A stretch of 64,000 nucleotides of DNA, taken from contig NC_026656.2 in assembly GCF_000004075.3 (NCBI RefSeq), positions 13,764,001-13,828,000 on the forward strand, written 5' to 3'. The translations under genes were made by a program, and so were the position numbers. Below the pieces are notes generated by a model. The model did not search any database. It saw only the letters and a program-made list of their open reading frames with translations, and had not been told where the DNA came from. Numbering within the stretch: position 1 is the first letter of the stretch; the number at the start of each line of letters is the position of its first letter. This document shows, in pieces, positions 1-22,321 of this stretch. The stretch comes from Cucumis sativus (Eukaryota > Streptophyta > Magnoliopsida > Cucurbitales > Cucurbitaceae).

Positions 1-1
1 G

Positions 2-940
2 GCGGTCAAATCCTCTGTTTCTTCTCTATCCTCTGTTTCATCACTCAAGAACGAGAAGCAAATTCTTGATCGAATTGGGGTTTGCCCACAGATTATCACT
101 TGTTATGGCGATGGATTCAGTGTTGAAAAAGATGGGGATAAGTGTTATAATTTGTTCTTGGAGTATGCTAATGGCGGAAGTCTTGCGGATGCTTTGAGAA
201 TCCATGGCGGTGGGTTGTCGGAATTTGACGTTCGAAGGTATACGAGAGCCATTCTTTGTGGACTACAGCATGTTCATGGCAATGGGTTTGTTCATTGCGA
301 CTTAAAGCTTTCGAATGTGTTGATTTTCGGGAATGGTGAAGTTAAGATCGCGGATTTTGGGCTTGCTAAATCGGCTGGAAAATTTGCGGCAGTGGAAACA
401 GAGGAGAGATTTGAGTGGAGAGGGACTCCGATGTATATGTCGCCGGAGATTGTAAACGACGGTGAGTATGAGTCGCCGTGTGATATTTGGGCGTTGGGTT
501 GCGCCGTCGTCGAGATGGTGGTTGGAAAGCCGGCGTGGAGGGTTGGACCGGAAACGGATATGTTTGGCTTGATGATGAGGATTGGAGTCGGAGATGAAGT
601 ACCGGAGGTACCAGAGAATTTATCGGCGGAGGGGAAAGATTTTATCCGGCGGTGTTTTGTAAAGGATCCAAGTAAGAGATGGACGGCGGAGATACTTTTG
701 AATCACCCATTCGTCGCCGGTGCCGGTGACACTGTTACATTGAAGGAAGTAGAATTGGCGACGGAATCACCAACGGGGCCTTTCGATTTCCCGGAATTCG
801 TTTGTTCCGGGCAAGGTTCGGATGAGTGGAGTTTTTGTTCTTCCAGTTCGTCGCCAGAGGTGTTGAGTAGGGTCCGGCAGCTGATGACGGGGAAGCCTTT
901 GGATTGGTCTGTCATGGATAGTTGGGTGACAGTTAGGTGA
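2..940 (+). CDS. MEKK-type MAP kinase kinase kinase, 5'-truncated by window edge
   Basis: This is the kinase domain and C-terminal tail of a serine/threonine MAPKKK that would phosphorylate MAPKKs in the cytosol or nucleus. The frame is open from base 2, and the first residues AVKSS are the beta-3 strand with the ATP-binding lysine (third residue shown), so the glycine loop and start codon lie upstream. Other kinase landmarks are the catalytic loop HCDLKLSN (fragment residues 98-105), DFG (118-120) and the activation-segment end GTPMYMSPEI. The 312 residues seen run without an intron to a TGA, as in the short intronless plant MAPKKK13-21 group, which is about 340-370 aa; roughly 25-35 residues are missing. 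HRD is HCD, as in many plant members. The Ser/Glu-rich tail after about residue 240 is non-catalytic. I infer a MAPKKK17-21-like protein (stress/ABA-type signalling); the exact paralogue is uncertain. Confidence 0.9.
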   Translation, partial: AVKSSVSSLSSVSSLKNEKQILDRIGVCPQIITCYGDGFSVEKDGDKCYNLFLEYANGGSLADALRIHGGGLSEFDVRRYTRAILCGLQHVHGNGFVHCDLKLSNVLIFGNGEVKIADFGLAKSAGKFAAVETEERFEWRGTPMYMSPEIVNDGEYESPCDIWALGCAVVEMVVGKPAWRVGPETDMFGLMMRIGVGDEVPEVPENLSAEGKDFIRRCFVKDPSKRWTAEILLNHPFVAGAGDTVTLKEVELATESPTGPFDFPEFVCSGQGSDEWSFCSSSSSPEVLSRVRQLMTGKPLDWSVMDSWVTVR

Positions 941-1647
941 TGGAGTTTTGGGGAGTAAAATTAGTTAATTAATTTGTTCAGAGAGGAAAGTATATAAATA
1001 TATATATATATATTAATTTTGGTATGAGAAGCTGATAATGTTTTATTCCAAAGCTTCAGATTGTGAGACAGTTTTTGTAATTTTGTATATAATTATTAGT
1101 ATAATGATAAATCATAGAGCAGATTGAGGTTGGGATTTTGTATAAAATTTTGCATTTTTTTTATAATTATTTTTTCCTAATCTCATCACACTTTGCTAAT
1201 AAAATATAACAATTACTTTCTTGGTTCAAGTCTTTACTTATTTGAGAGAAAAAGTTCAACTTAATATAAATGAGCAAAATAGTTGAGGTCGACTTAATTT
1301 AAAATAATTTTAAAAATATTTTTGCTAAAATAAAAGTAACATAAATGTATTGTTAATTTGGTATCAATTTAGTTATTATACTAAAAATAAAATAAAAGTG
1401 AAACTTAAAAGAATAAAAAATAAAAAATTCAAAATGCATTTTAAGGAGAGAGAAAATATTAAAAGAATGAAAGATTTAAATAATAAAAGTTAGTAATATC
1501 GATATTTTTAGAAAATGGTATTTTAAAGGACATTAGACTCATTTTCCGCCGAAACACACAACTTCTTCCCGCCATCGCCGATACCCAAATTCATACCAAA
1601 CAAATCCAAGCTAACACCACCGCCGTCCAGCTTCAATCTCTTCAGCT
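941..1647. other. Intergenic: kinase 3' flank and polymerase promoter
   Basis: AT-rich, with a short (TA)n run near 990-1014 and poly-A/T tracts. No ORF resembles a gene. The last 150 bases become GC-richer and form the promoter/5' UTR of the polymerase gene. Confidence 0.7.
1541..1573 (+). promoter_or_regulatory. Two E2F-like elements upstream of the polymerase alpha gene
   Basis: ATTTTCCGCC (1541-1550) and CTTCCCGCC (1565-1573) lie 75-107 bases before the start codon. They resemble the plant E2F site TTTCCCGC with one difference each. Replication genes in plants are commonly E2F-controlled at the G1/S transition, so the position fits. Neither is an exact consensus match. Confidence 0.4.
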
Positions 1648-13020
<11,373 letters not shown>

Positions 13021-16000
13021 GTTTGCACATATAACCGAGGTAGGCATGCTGAATATCCATTCATTTTACCTTCATTGTTTTCTCTTTACATTGTATGTAA
13101 ATATTTGTCAAATGGATAGTTGCTTTGTTTTTCCTTTTTTCGTGAATCTAAATACTCGTAAGAAATCTACCAAACCCATCTCAAACATAGTCTTCAACAT
13201 TGAAAAGTAATCTTGATTTTAGATAGCAAATCTCTATCGTAATCATAATTTCAATAACCATATTCAGTTCCAGTGATACAAACGCTCCCCCTAATTTCAA
13301 CAAGATAAGTTTAGAAAAAATTTATGGCAATGCACATTGTTAATCTTCATAATCAATCTGCCATGCAAATGCCAAATAGAACGAAAATTTAGAGTGGAAA
13401 AATATTTACCTTGTTGGCTCTTAGGTTCTCTGTTGAGTTTCTATTTCATATCTTTACCTTAAATATTACACTTTTGCATTAAAGTTTGTGTTTAATTTTC
13501 AGATGATTAATTTTTTTTTATAGAAGAGTATGTCTGTTGTGCTAAGATCACTTTGCTAATTTAATCTTTATGTTTTCAAATGTTTTATTTTTATCTTGAG
13601 GTACTATTTGGTCTTTTTCAAGTTTCAAAATATACATTTTTTAAATACTTATTTAATGATTATTCAAATTTTCATTAACTTTTGGAAGTATTTTAAATGA
13701 TATAATTGTTAAAAAGATTGACAAATATAACAAAATGTTACTATTTAACAATAATAGATTTTTATCAATATTGATAAGTAAGAATGTATTAGTGTTTATT
13801 GGTGCAAGACTGAATTTTTTCTTCATTTGTAAATAGTTAGGTTCAAATGAAAATTAAACTTACTACTTTATGATGAAAATGAAAACGTCATATAATAAAA
13901 TTTAGAAACTAAGCGAGAATGGAACTTATACAATGTACTACTGAAAAAAATGGTAGAAATCATACTCTTCCTTTTCCAATAAAAAAAAATACAAATCATC
14001 AGACACAAATTTATTTCTTCTTAAAACAAGGAAGCAAAAATCAGAGCTTAATAAAAACATTGCCAAATTTAAAAACTTTTTAGTGTACAGAATGCAAACT
14101 ATTTCACCAAAGTTGGCTGTAATTATTTACTATCTGTATAATCGATCGAGATATTAGAGCTTCGATTCCACCACTTTGCATAGTGTTGAATTAATAAAAG
14201 TTAAACTAAGCTATAATGAAGATTCATCAAAATTTGCAAAAGTTATCTATTCCAAACGAGCGAAAAGAAATGTGTTAAATTAAACTTAACAAATGGTTGT
14301 TTGATCTCGTTGTTATATCGCTTTCTTGTTTGTAAATTTCCACATTTGTTTCCCACAATGTTAATAATGCAATGATACATAAAAAATCCATAGGAAAAAT
14401 CAAGAAAAACAAAATTTTAAAAAGAAAAAGAAAGATGTTGAATAGTATTGTCATTGTTGGTAATATAAATAAAAGAAAAAAGATACCATTTGAAGTTATC
14501 ACTTCAAAGAAACAAAATAATCCAGTTGGTTGGGCCAAATGAAATTTCATATTAAACTAAAAGCATACCCATGTGGGATGGGGACAATTTGCCCTTTAGG
14601 TTTGGTTGCTTTTGGGAGATGTTCATTTCCATTTGTGGCTAACATTCTCCCTAACAAAATTCATGGACCCAACAAAATATACACACTTCACATTAATTAT
14701 TGCTATTATAATATAACTAAACAAATCCAAATATTTACAAAATATCGTTGAATCGTAAAAGACTACCATAGTTTATCTTGGTCTATCATAAATAGATTGA
14801 TTTTTTTAGAAATTTTGTTATTGAATGAATTGATGAATCCAAATTATGTAATTTGATAGGACAATTATTTTCGGACAAGAGCATGCCCTAGTTGTGCCCT
14901 TAGAACATAGACCCTAGAGGAGGACGAGGAGAAAGATGTAAAGTTGAAATAACCTTTTAACTTACTATTATTGAAACAGTTCTCTAACTTTTATCTGTTT
15001 GAAATTTAGTTTATTAGGTTAAAGGAAAAGTTATTCCAAAGTAACACGAGCAACCCAAAAATATTTATGTTTAATGTATATTACTTTTACGATTTTAAAT
15101 ATACACTTGAGCTCTAAGTCAAATATCAAAGGTTAAATCGAGATTGTTAGTGCCAAAATCTAGATAGGAAAGAATCTATCCTTCACCTTGTTGATTTTAT
15201 GGAATTAATCTATATTTCATTAATTACTTAATAGAGATACAAGCCTATATATAACCATAGAGAAATACACTTAAGGAAATAATATCAAATAATATCTCCA
15301 GAATAATATCTCCTAAGAATAATATCTCCTAAGAATAATATCTCCTAAGAATAATCTAATTATATTAATACACCTAACAATTTATATCAAAATATATTTA
15401 GAGGGAGAAAAATAATAAGAAAGCTTTGATGTTTAAGTTGGGAGCTTTAGAATTTGAGAGTGAGATTAACTTACCCTTCTTAAAACTATAATGACGTATT
15501 TGTAAAAAAGGTCGACCTAGGTTATACTAAGAACGTACGTTGAATTTTCATGTTTTAAAATTTAAATTGATAAAATTAAAAGTTAATTAAGATTAGTAAT
15601 TGATAGGATGAAAAACAATTATTTTTTTATAAAAGAACAAAAATGCTAATTTTAGTCTTTTTGCTCCAAAATTAGATTCATACACTTTTGAAATGGAAGT
15701 ATATGAATCTAATTTATACTGATTCATATAATGATATTTTATGAAATGAAAGTATAATAAAATGACATTTTTATACTAATTCAATTTAAACATTTGAAAC
15801 TATTATAATTGAAATCAAACCAAGAGTGATTAACGAAAAATATTCTTTTAAGCAATAAAACTTCAAAATATCTATATATATATATAATGGATCCTGATAA
15901 ATTAGTCAAGATAGACTATTATTTATATCTATCATGATATAAATAAACACATAGAATATTCTATCTTCCTCTATTACCATCGTAAATGATAGACTATGAT

Positions 16001-17828
16001 ATCTAATATATTTTTTCATTCATTACTCTAAAAAAAATAATATGATAACATTAACCGTTGATTGAATAACAATTTACTTTGAAAAAATAGAAGTTGGGTA
16101 GCAATCGGTTAAAGTTGAAGAACATGTAAGCCAAAAATTAGGTGAATAGTGGTTGGAAATAATAATAATGATAAGAAGAATAATGGACCATTTGATTAAT
16201 ATGGTCTATACATTTGAAAGCAAATGATAACTAAGCATAAACGAGACAATTAGAAAATCAATTATCACTCATTATCATTATTATTATTTAAACCTAAATA
16301 ACACTGTGCATCTTTCAAACTTCATCGTTAAAATTTTGTCCGATTAGTATTATATAAAACCTACTACTTACATATATCAAACTACCTTTGAAAACGAGAA
16401 AGAAGCATTCGAGATATTTTCAAAATGAAAGTAAAATACATGGACCGTAGATAAAATTCAAAATTTTGTTATAAATATTTTGGAATGGATAGAAAGAGGC
16501 CGACAACAATCCAAAAACAGACTCACTTACTTTTTTTAATATACATAATTTAAGAAAAGAATAATGATTTGAGTTTGAAGTATATGAATAGAATTGAAAG
16601 AAGTGATGATCATAAATACAACCTTTCTTATCAAATTGCATGAAGAGGTCCCCTCATTTATTGAAGTTGAAGAGCAAACTCCCATCACCTTCATACTCAG
16701 TCCCACACCTTCCACCATATCCCTACTTTTTCTTTATACTTTTCTCTCTAAACCCTTCTCTTCTTATTCTATTTCACATCCAATTATTCACATCCAATCA
16801 ATATATGTTTCAACATTTTATTCATTATTTCCACTTTAAATACACCATATGATGATATAACACAACACCCATATGATATAACACGACGCACAAGTACGGT
16901 TGTTTGTTTCTCGATTGGATTGGATCGATTATGCATTTAAAGTAAAGATAATTTCTTTTTCAGTCATGTTAGCTAGTTATGTTAAAGTTGAAAAATTAGT
17001 ACCTTTGATAATTGACGTAATTCGATTGTTGATTGACTTGAATTAATTGTTCAAGAATTAAAAATGAAGTACTACTTTTAAAGATATGACTTTTTTGATG
17101 GTTTCACATCACTAGAAATACTATTTCTTTTTCCTAATTGAATTCAAGAATAGTTCGATTAAAATATAAGATGGGTTAGTGGGCGATGAAGGAGTAGTTC
17201 TTGGTTTGAATTTCTCTCCATCCATTCTTACATTGTTTTTCAACTGTATATAACAAATTACACGAGACCATGAAACTTCAGATGCGACAGAATTGTATGA
17301 AAAATAAAGTCGAATAATATGTTGGGTTTTTTGTTTGTTGTTTAGAACATTAAAAAGGTAAGATTACAAGTTTGGTAACATTGTATTTTGAGATAAGACA
17401 CAACCTTTGTAGAAAAATTAAGATGTTAACATTTGTGGATGGGAATTTTTGCAACTTCCCATGTTGGTATTTTGCTCTGTTTGCCTCCACCCAACATCTT
17501 CCAATCTCATCTCTTAAATCAGAATTTTCCCCAAGCCCACACCACATGCTCTTAACCCCATCCCTTTTCTCATAGCTCCCAACTTTACCCTTCTTCTTTT
17601 TCTCTCTTTATTGTCTCAAATGCCTTCACTTTCCTTCCCCTTCTCCCATGCCCATTTCTGTCTTTTCACTGTGCAAATCTTGCTCATTATACTATACTAC
17701 TCTTTGATCATTTGAGAGGCCTGCAACATTTTGATATATATGTTGATGTTATTACAAGTAAATGAAGATTTATCATTTGTTTTGTATTGTTTTATGATTA
17801 TGAATTTTATGTTTCTTCAATCTCTCCC
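13021..17828. other. Intergenic, 4.8 kb
   Basis: AT-rich spacer after the polymerase gene. It holds a probable solo LTR (15145-15379) and weak copies of the GATAGA/TCTATC repeat near 14760-14830 and 15890-16000. A pyrimidine-rich stretch at 17570-17700 probably belongs to the promoter/5' leader of the next gene. No other gene could be supported on either strand. Confidence 0.6.
15145..15379. mobile_element. Probable solo LTR, Ty1-copia-like
   Basis: A 235-bp segment begins TGTTAG and ends CTAACA, the perfect short inverted ends typical of copia LTRs. It contains a TATATAA box (about 15248) and three perfect 16-bp tandem copies of AATAATATCTCCTAAG (15302-15349). I could not find a matching 5-bp target duplication (GAGAT left, ATTTA right), so the call rests on the ends and internal layout. 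Confidence 0.4.
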
Positions 17829-20096
17829 ATGGCTGATCCTGAACCAGAAAAAGCTCAACTCTCTTCTTCTCTTAACATGTCAGCTAAGAAAGAACTTCTT
17901 TCCACTGCCATGAAAAGAACAAGTGAATGGTATGTTTCTCTTCTTCTTCTTCTTCTTCATTAAAGCTTAGCTTCAGTGGAAGTCTTGTAGTTCCTCTTAT
18001 GATTGTTTTTTTTTTCTTTTCTTCTTTAGGATCTTTTCCCAGGAAATTCCAAGCGATGTCACAGTTCATGTTGGAGAAGCATCTTTCTCCTTACATAAGG
18101 TATACAGTTCAAGATGTTCTTATAATTAAGTTGTGGGAAATGAATTTGATGAAATGTAATTCAAATTAGTACTTTTTTTTCTCTTCTTGTTTGGATGAAT
18201 TTTCAGTTCCCACTTGTTTCAAAATGTGGACACATAAGAAAACTAGTATCAGAATCAACTGATGCTGATCTTGCAACTGTTGAGCTCCCAAACTGTCCCG
18301 GTGGGGCAGAGGCGTTTGAGTTAGCTGCCATGTTTTGTTACGGGATAAACTTTGAGATCGGCACCGAGAACATTGCGATGCTCCGTTGTGCCGCAGAGTA
18401 TCTCGAGATGACGGAGGAATATGCAGTCGGAAACCTTGTGGGGAGAACTGAGGCTTATATAAATGAAGTTGCACTCAAAAGCCTTGCAGGGGCAGTGTCT
18501 GTTTTGCATATGTCACAAAGCCTTCTTCCAACAGCTGAGAAGGTTAAATTAGTGAGTCGTTGCATTGATGCTATTGCATTTGTTGCTTGTAAAGACAGCC
18601 ATTTTAGTATGTTGGGAAGAGCTTCTGATATTGGTCATCATAATAAAGGGTTGCCTTCTAAGCCTATTGTTGATTGGTGGGCTGAGGATTTAACTGTTCT
18701 AAGAATTGATATCTTTCAAAGAGTTCTTGTTGCAATGATGTCAAGAGGCTACAAACATTACTCTCTTGGTCCGGTTCTAATGCTCTATGCACAGAAATCG
18801 CTTCGTGGCTTGGTGAGATTTTGTTATGAATACGAGTGGATTAATAAGGATGCCTTCTATTCTTTCCTTTTTTTTGCTCTTTCTTGTGTTTTTGTCTAAA
18901 CAAAATTTGTGCAGCAGGAGGTGTTTGGGAAGGGGAGGAAGAAAATTGAGCCACAACAAGAGCATGAGAAGAGAGTAGTATTGGAAACAATTGTGAGTCT
19001 TTTGCCGAGGGAGAAGAACGCATTGTCAGTTAGCTTTCTTTCCATGCTTCTCCGTGCAGCGATTTATCTTGAGACAACAGTTGCTTGTCGATTAGATTTG
19101 GAGAAGAGATTGGCTGCACAATTAGGACAGGCTGTTTTGGATGATCTTTTGATTCCTTCATATGCCTTCACTGGAGATACATTGTTTGACGTTGACACCG
19201 TGCAGCGGATCATGGTGAATTATCTTGAATTAGAAGTCGATGGGAATCAATTCGGGTACACTGTAAATGAAGAACACGTTTCATCGTCGTCATCAGGCGA
19301 CTTTGAAAGAGTGGGAAAATTAATGGAGAATTATCTAGCTGAAATTGCCTCGGACCGCAATGTATCTGTCTCGAAATTCATTAATCTTGCTGAACTAATT
19401 CCTGAACAATCAAGAGCTACAGAAGATGGAATGTATAGGGCCATAGACATCTACTTGAAGGTGAAAAAAACTCTCTCATACTCCAACTTTCCATTTGAAA
19501 TTAAACAAAATGAGTATATCCTTTCCTGAATCAGATTGTATGACTATTAATAGGCTCATCCATCATTGAGTGATATGGAAAGGAAGAAAGTGTGCAGTTT
19601 AATGGACTGCCAGAAGCTATCAAGAGAGGCCTGTGCACACGCCGCACAGAACGATCGTCTTCCAGTTCAAACGGTGGTGCAGGTGCTATATTACGAGCAG
19701 CAACGGCTCCGGGACGTTATGAATGGCAGTCCCACCGGAGTCGAGGTGCCTGCTGTTCCTGCTAAATTAAACATATACTCAGCTGAAACAGCAGCAGCAG
19801 CTGCACACCCAGTTTCAGATGAGCTCTCAATTTTAAGAAGAGAGAATCAAGATCTAAAGTTAGAGCTTGTGAAAATGAAAATGAAAATGAGAGAGTTTGA
19901 GAAACCATCCATAAGCAGTCCACAAACAAACACTCAGCTGCAGCCTAATGCTGAGAAGCCTCCACTGCCCAAGAAATCATTCATAAACTCAGTGTCCAAG
20001 AGGCTTGGTAGGCTCTATCCCTTTGTCCGTGCCGATGGAGTCACATCGAAAGGCCGAGTAAGACCAGCCAAGGATCGGCGACATTCGATATCCTAA
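17829..20096 (+). CDS. BTB/POZ-NPH3 domain protein (NPH3/RPT2-like)
   Basis: Probable substrate adaptor of a CUL3 ubiquitin ligase of the NPH3/RPT2 family, at the plasma membrane or cytosol. Exons 17829-17929, 18030-18099, 18207-18812, 18918-19460 and 19554-20096 total 1863 nt, 620 aa. The BTB domain (about 34-130) includes SDVTVHVGEASFSLHK and FCYGINF. The NPH3 domain (about 210-500) has DWWAEDL, LLRAAIYLE, RLDLEKR and LLIPSY. A helical coiled coil lies near 545-575, followed by a basic tail ending RRHSIS. The start gives MADPEPEK; an in-frame ATG at 17877 opens MSAKKELL, where similarity to the family begins, and is a reasonable alternative. Exon 4 has a NAGNAG acceptor (18915 or 18918). 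The nearest Arabidopsis relative I recall is At5g67385, so a role in phototropin or CUL3-dependent immune signalling is inference. Confidence 0.93.
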
Positions 20097-21704
20097 GGCA
20101 GCCTTGGATGTATACAGCATTTTGAAGAGTCTGGTTTTCTCTCTCTTTTTTTTTTTTTTTTTTTTTTTGGTTTGACTCTTGTTTATTTGTTTTGCTTCCA
20201 AGGATTTGCAAACTTTCAAAAACCTCTGCCATCTTGTTCTTTTGTAATCTATCTTAATCTTATGTTGTAAATAATATTGACATTTCTCAGTGTTTGTAAT
20301 AAGTTCAATAGTTGAGAAACAGAATAAAAGAAATCTTACTTTCTTCATTGGCAGAGATATGAAAAAGTAAACCAATCCAATTGGGAGATTTGGGAATGCC
20401 TTCCATTTGTTATCTATTGCTCTAAACGGTCGACGTAAATCTATGTTGTATGATTTTGACTCTGAAGTTTGGTGCAACTTTTCATCTTAATCTAATATTC
20501 TCTCTTATAAAAACAGTAAATCTGTGTGTTGATTTTCTATTGTTTTACGTTTTTTGTATTTTGTTTGTCTTTACTTGTCGATATCATAACAAAAGAAAAG
20601 AGGGAGTGTTAGTGGGGTATGCATCTGAATAATTGAAATCTCTTTCTGCAGAAAGCTTTTTGAATTAAAAAGGCAAAGAAAACAGCCAACTCAACACCCA
20701 ACAAAAACAACACAGCAGAAACAAGCAGGTTTTGGTCTGTTTTCTGAGGCAATTCTCCATGGACCCTAAAAAAAGAATATGTTTCAAACTCAACTTTTCT
20801 TTTTTGAGTTCTGTAACATGTTTATACCTTAATCAAAGCCCATTTATACATTTCCCCTCCTTTTTATGAAATAGGAATCTTCTGTTCTTGCATTGGCAAA
20901 CACCTACTGAAATATTACCTCCTTCTAGCTCAGTTGAGGAATGAATAGTTTAATTTGGCCAATTTTATACGAAATAAATACTTCCTTTTGTTTATAATAA
21001 ACTCACCACTTAATTTTGAGACTTGAAAAAGAAGCTGAAGTGCTTGTAAACAAATAACCATTCACATCCATTTTCGAGAACTTTGATCGAATGACCTGTA
21101 AAAGTCTTTCCTTTTCCTTTTCAGTTCAACGTTCGCAGATGATAGAATTGAACGACTAGAGTTTGAGATGATATCAAATTACCCAAAAAAGTTTCTTTTT
21201 TAGTTCAATGATTGTAGAGAGGAAAGGATCGAACGATTAACTTTCGAGATGATATCAAATGATCACCAGCAAACTTTTTTCTTTTCAAGTCCAATGATTG
21301 TGTAAGGATCAAATGACTAACATTTGAAATGATGTCAAACGACCCGTAAAGGTTTTTCTCTTTTAAGTTCAACGATTGCAAAGGAAACGATCAAACGATT
21401 AGCATTTGATATGATATCGAATGACCCTTAAAAGTGTTTCTTTTTAAGTTCAACAATGGCAGAAGGGAGAACAAAGCAATCAACATTAGAGACAGTAACT
21501 AAACCAAAATTGATTGAAAAGAAAGAGACTCTTTAACAACGTGTGATGCGAAAAGACCTAGTGATAATTATATTAACTTGGTTATAAACTTGTACATGGA
21601 GAAAACTCTAAATCAGCCATTGATAAGAGAATTAAAACTAAGGTGAAGAACCAAAAAGAACCCCGATGAAGAACATAAGAAGAAAAAAAAAAAGAAAGTA
21701 AAAA
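20097..21704. other. Intergenic between converging 3' ends
   Basis: 3' flank of the NPH3-like gene (T-rich run at 20142-20168) and of the minus-strand gene that follows. It contains a diverged repeat array of about 81 bp period at 21070-21500. No gene is supported here. Confidence 0.6.
21070..21500 (+). repeat. Diverged ~81-bp tandem array, five units
   Basis: The phrase AGTTCAACG/AGTTCAATG recurs at 21123, 21202, 21288, 21366 and 21447 (spacings 79, 86, 78, 81). Each is followed by ATTG-type sequence, a GAACGA/CAAACGA block and GATGATATCAAAT or close variants. Units are diverged with small indels, so the array is old. Confidence 0.65.
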
Positions 21705-22321
21705 TCAAGTGAGATTAAGGCTTACAGTTTGATAAAGCCATGGATTAGGATGGTGATGAGAAACCTTGATATCATCTTGAACATCAAGAAATCCCAAGAA
21801 ACCCATTTGAGATCCATTAACAAATTCACCATTATCTCTGTAAAACTGTTTAATTTTCTGAACAGATCCATTGGTTGAAGAAGAAGAAGCAGAAAAACTC
21901 ATCCCAGAATCTGAATTTCCTTCACCAAATTTCTTCATTCTTCTTGTTCTTGTTCTTGTTCTTCCACCGGTTTGATTATTATAATTTGAAGGCCCCAATG
22001 TTAATTCAATATCACTTTCTTCAATAAAATCACCTTCTTCTTCCCCTTCTTCCTCCTCCTCCTCCTCTGTTTTTCCTCTGTTTTTTTCTCTTATGTTCTT
22101 CATCAAAACCTTCTGAATTCTATATAATCTATGCAGTTCATAAACCTATAAACAAGACCCATTGTTCATCTCTAAAAAAAATTCAAGAAAAGAAAAAAGA
22201 ACAAAAAAAGAACAAAAAGGGAAAAAAAATCACTTACTTGATGACGAAAAGTTTGTTCATGATTTAACATGGCCATCTTCATATTGTGTTTAGAGTAAGA
22301 TTGCTCCAGCAGGTTAGCCAT
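21705..22321 (-). CDS. Small plant-specific protein, unknown function, ELTLG motif
   Basis: Two exons on the minus strand: 22321-22238 and 22145-21705, 525 nt, 174 aa, joined by a 92-bp GT-AG intron. The N-terminal 50 residues (MANLLEQSYSKHN... then VYELHRLYRIQKVLMKN) form a basic amphipathic stretch that I recognise as a shared block of an uncharacterised plant family. It is followed by an acidic run (EEEEEEEGEEEGD), the hydrophobic motif IELTLGPS, which resembles an LxLxL-type EAR repression motif, and a conserved-looking C-terminus ending LYQTVSLNLT. The ATG at 22321 is the first in frame; the frame stays open upstream to about 22402 but without an ATG. A transcriptional-repressor-related role is possible from the EAR-like motif only. 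A long 5' UTR reaching toward 23270 is possible. Confidence 0.75.
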
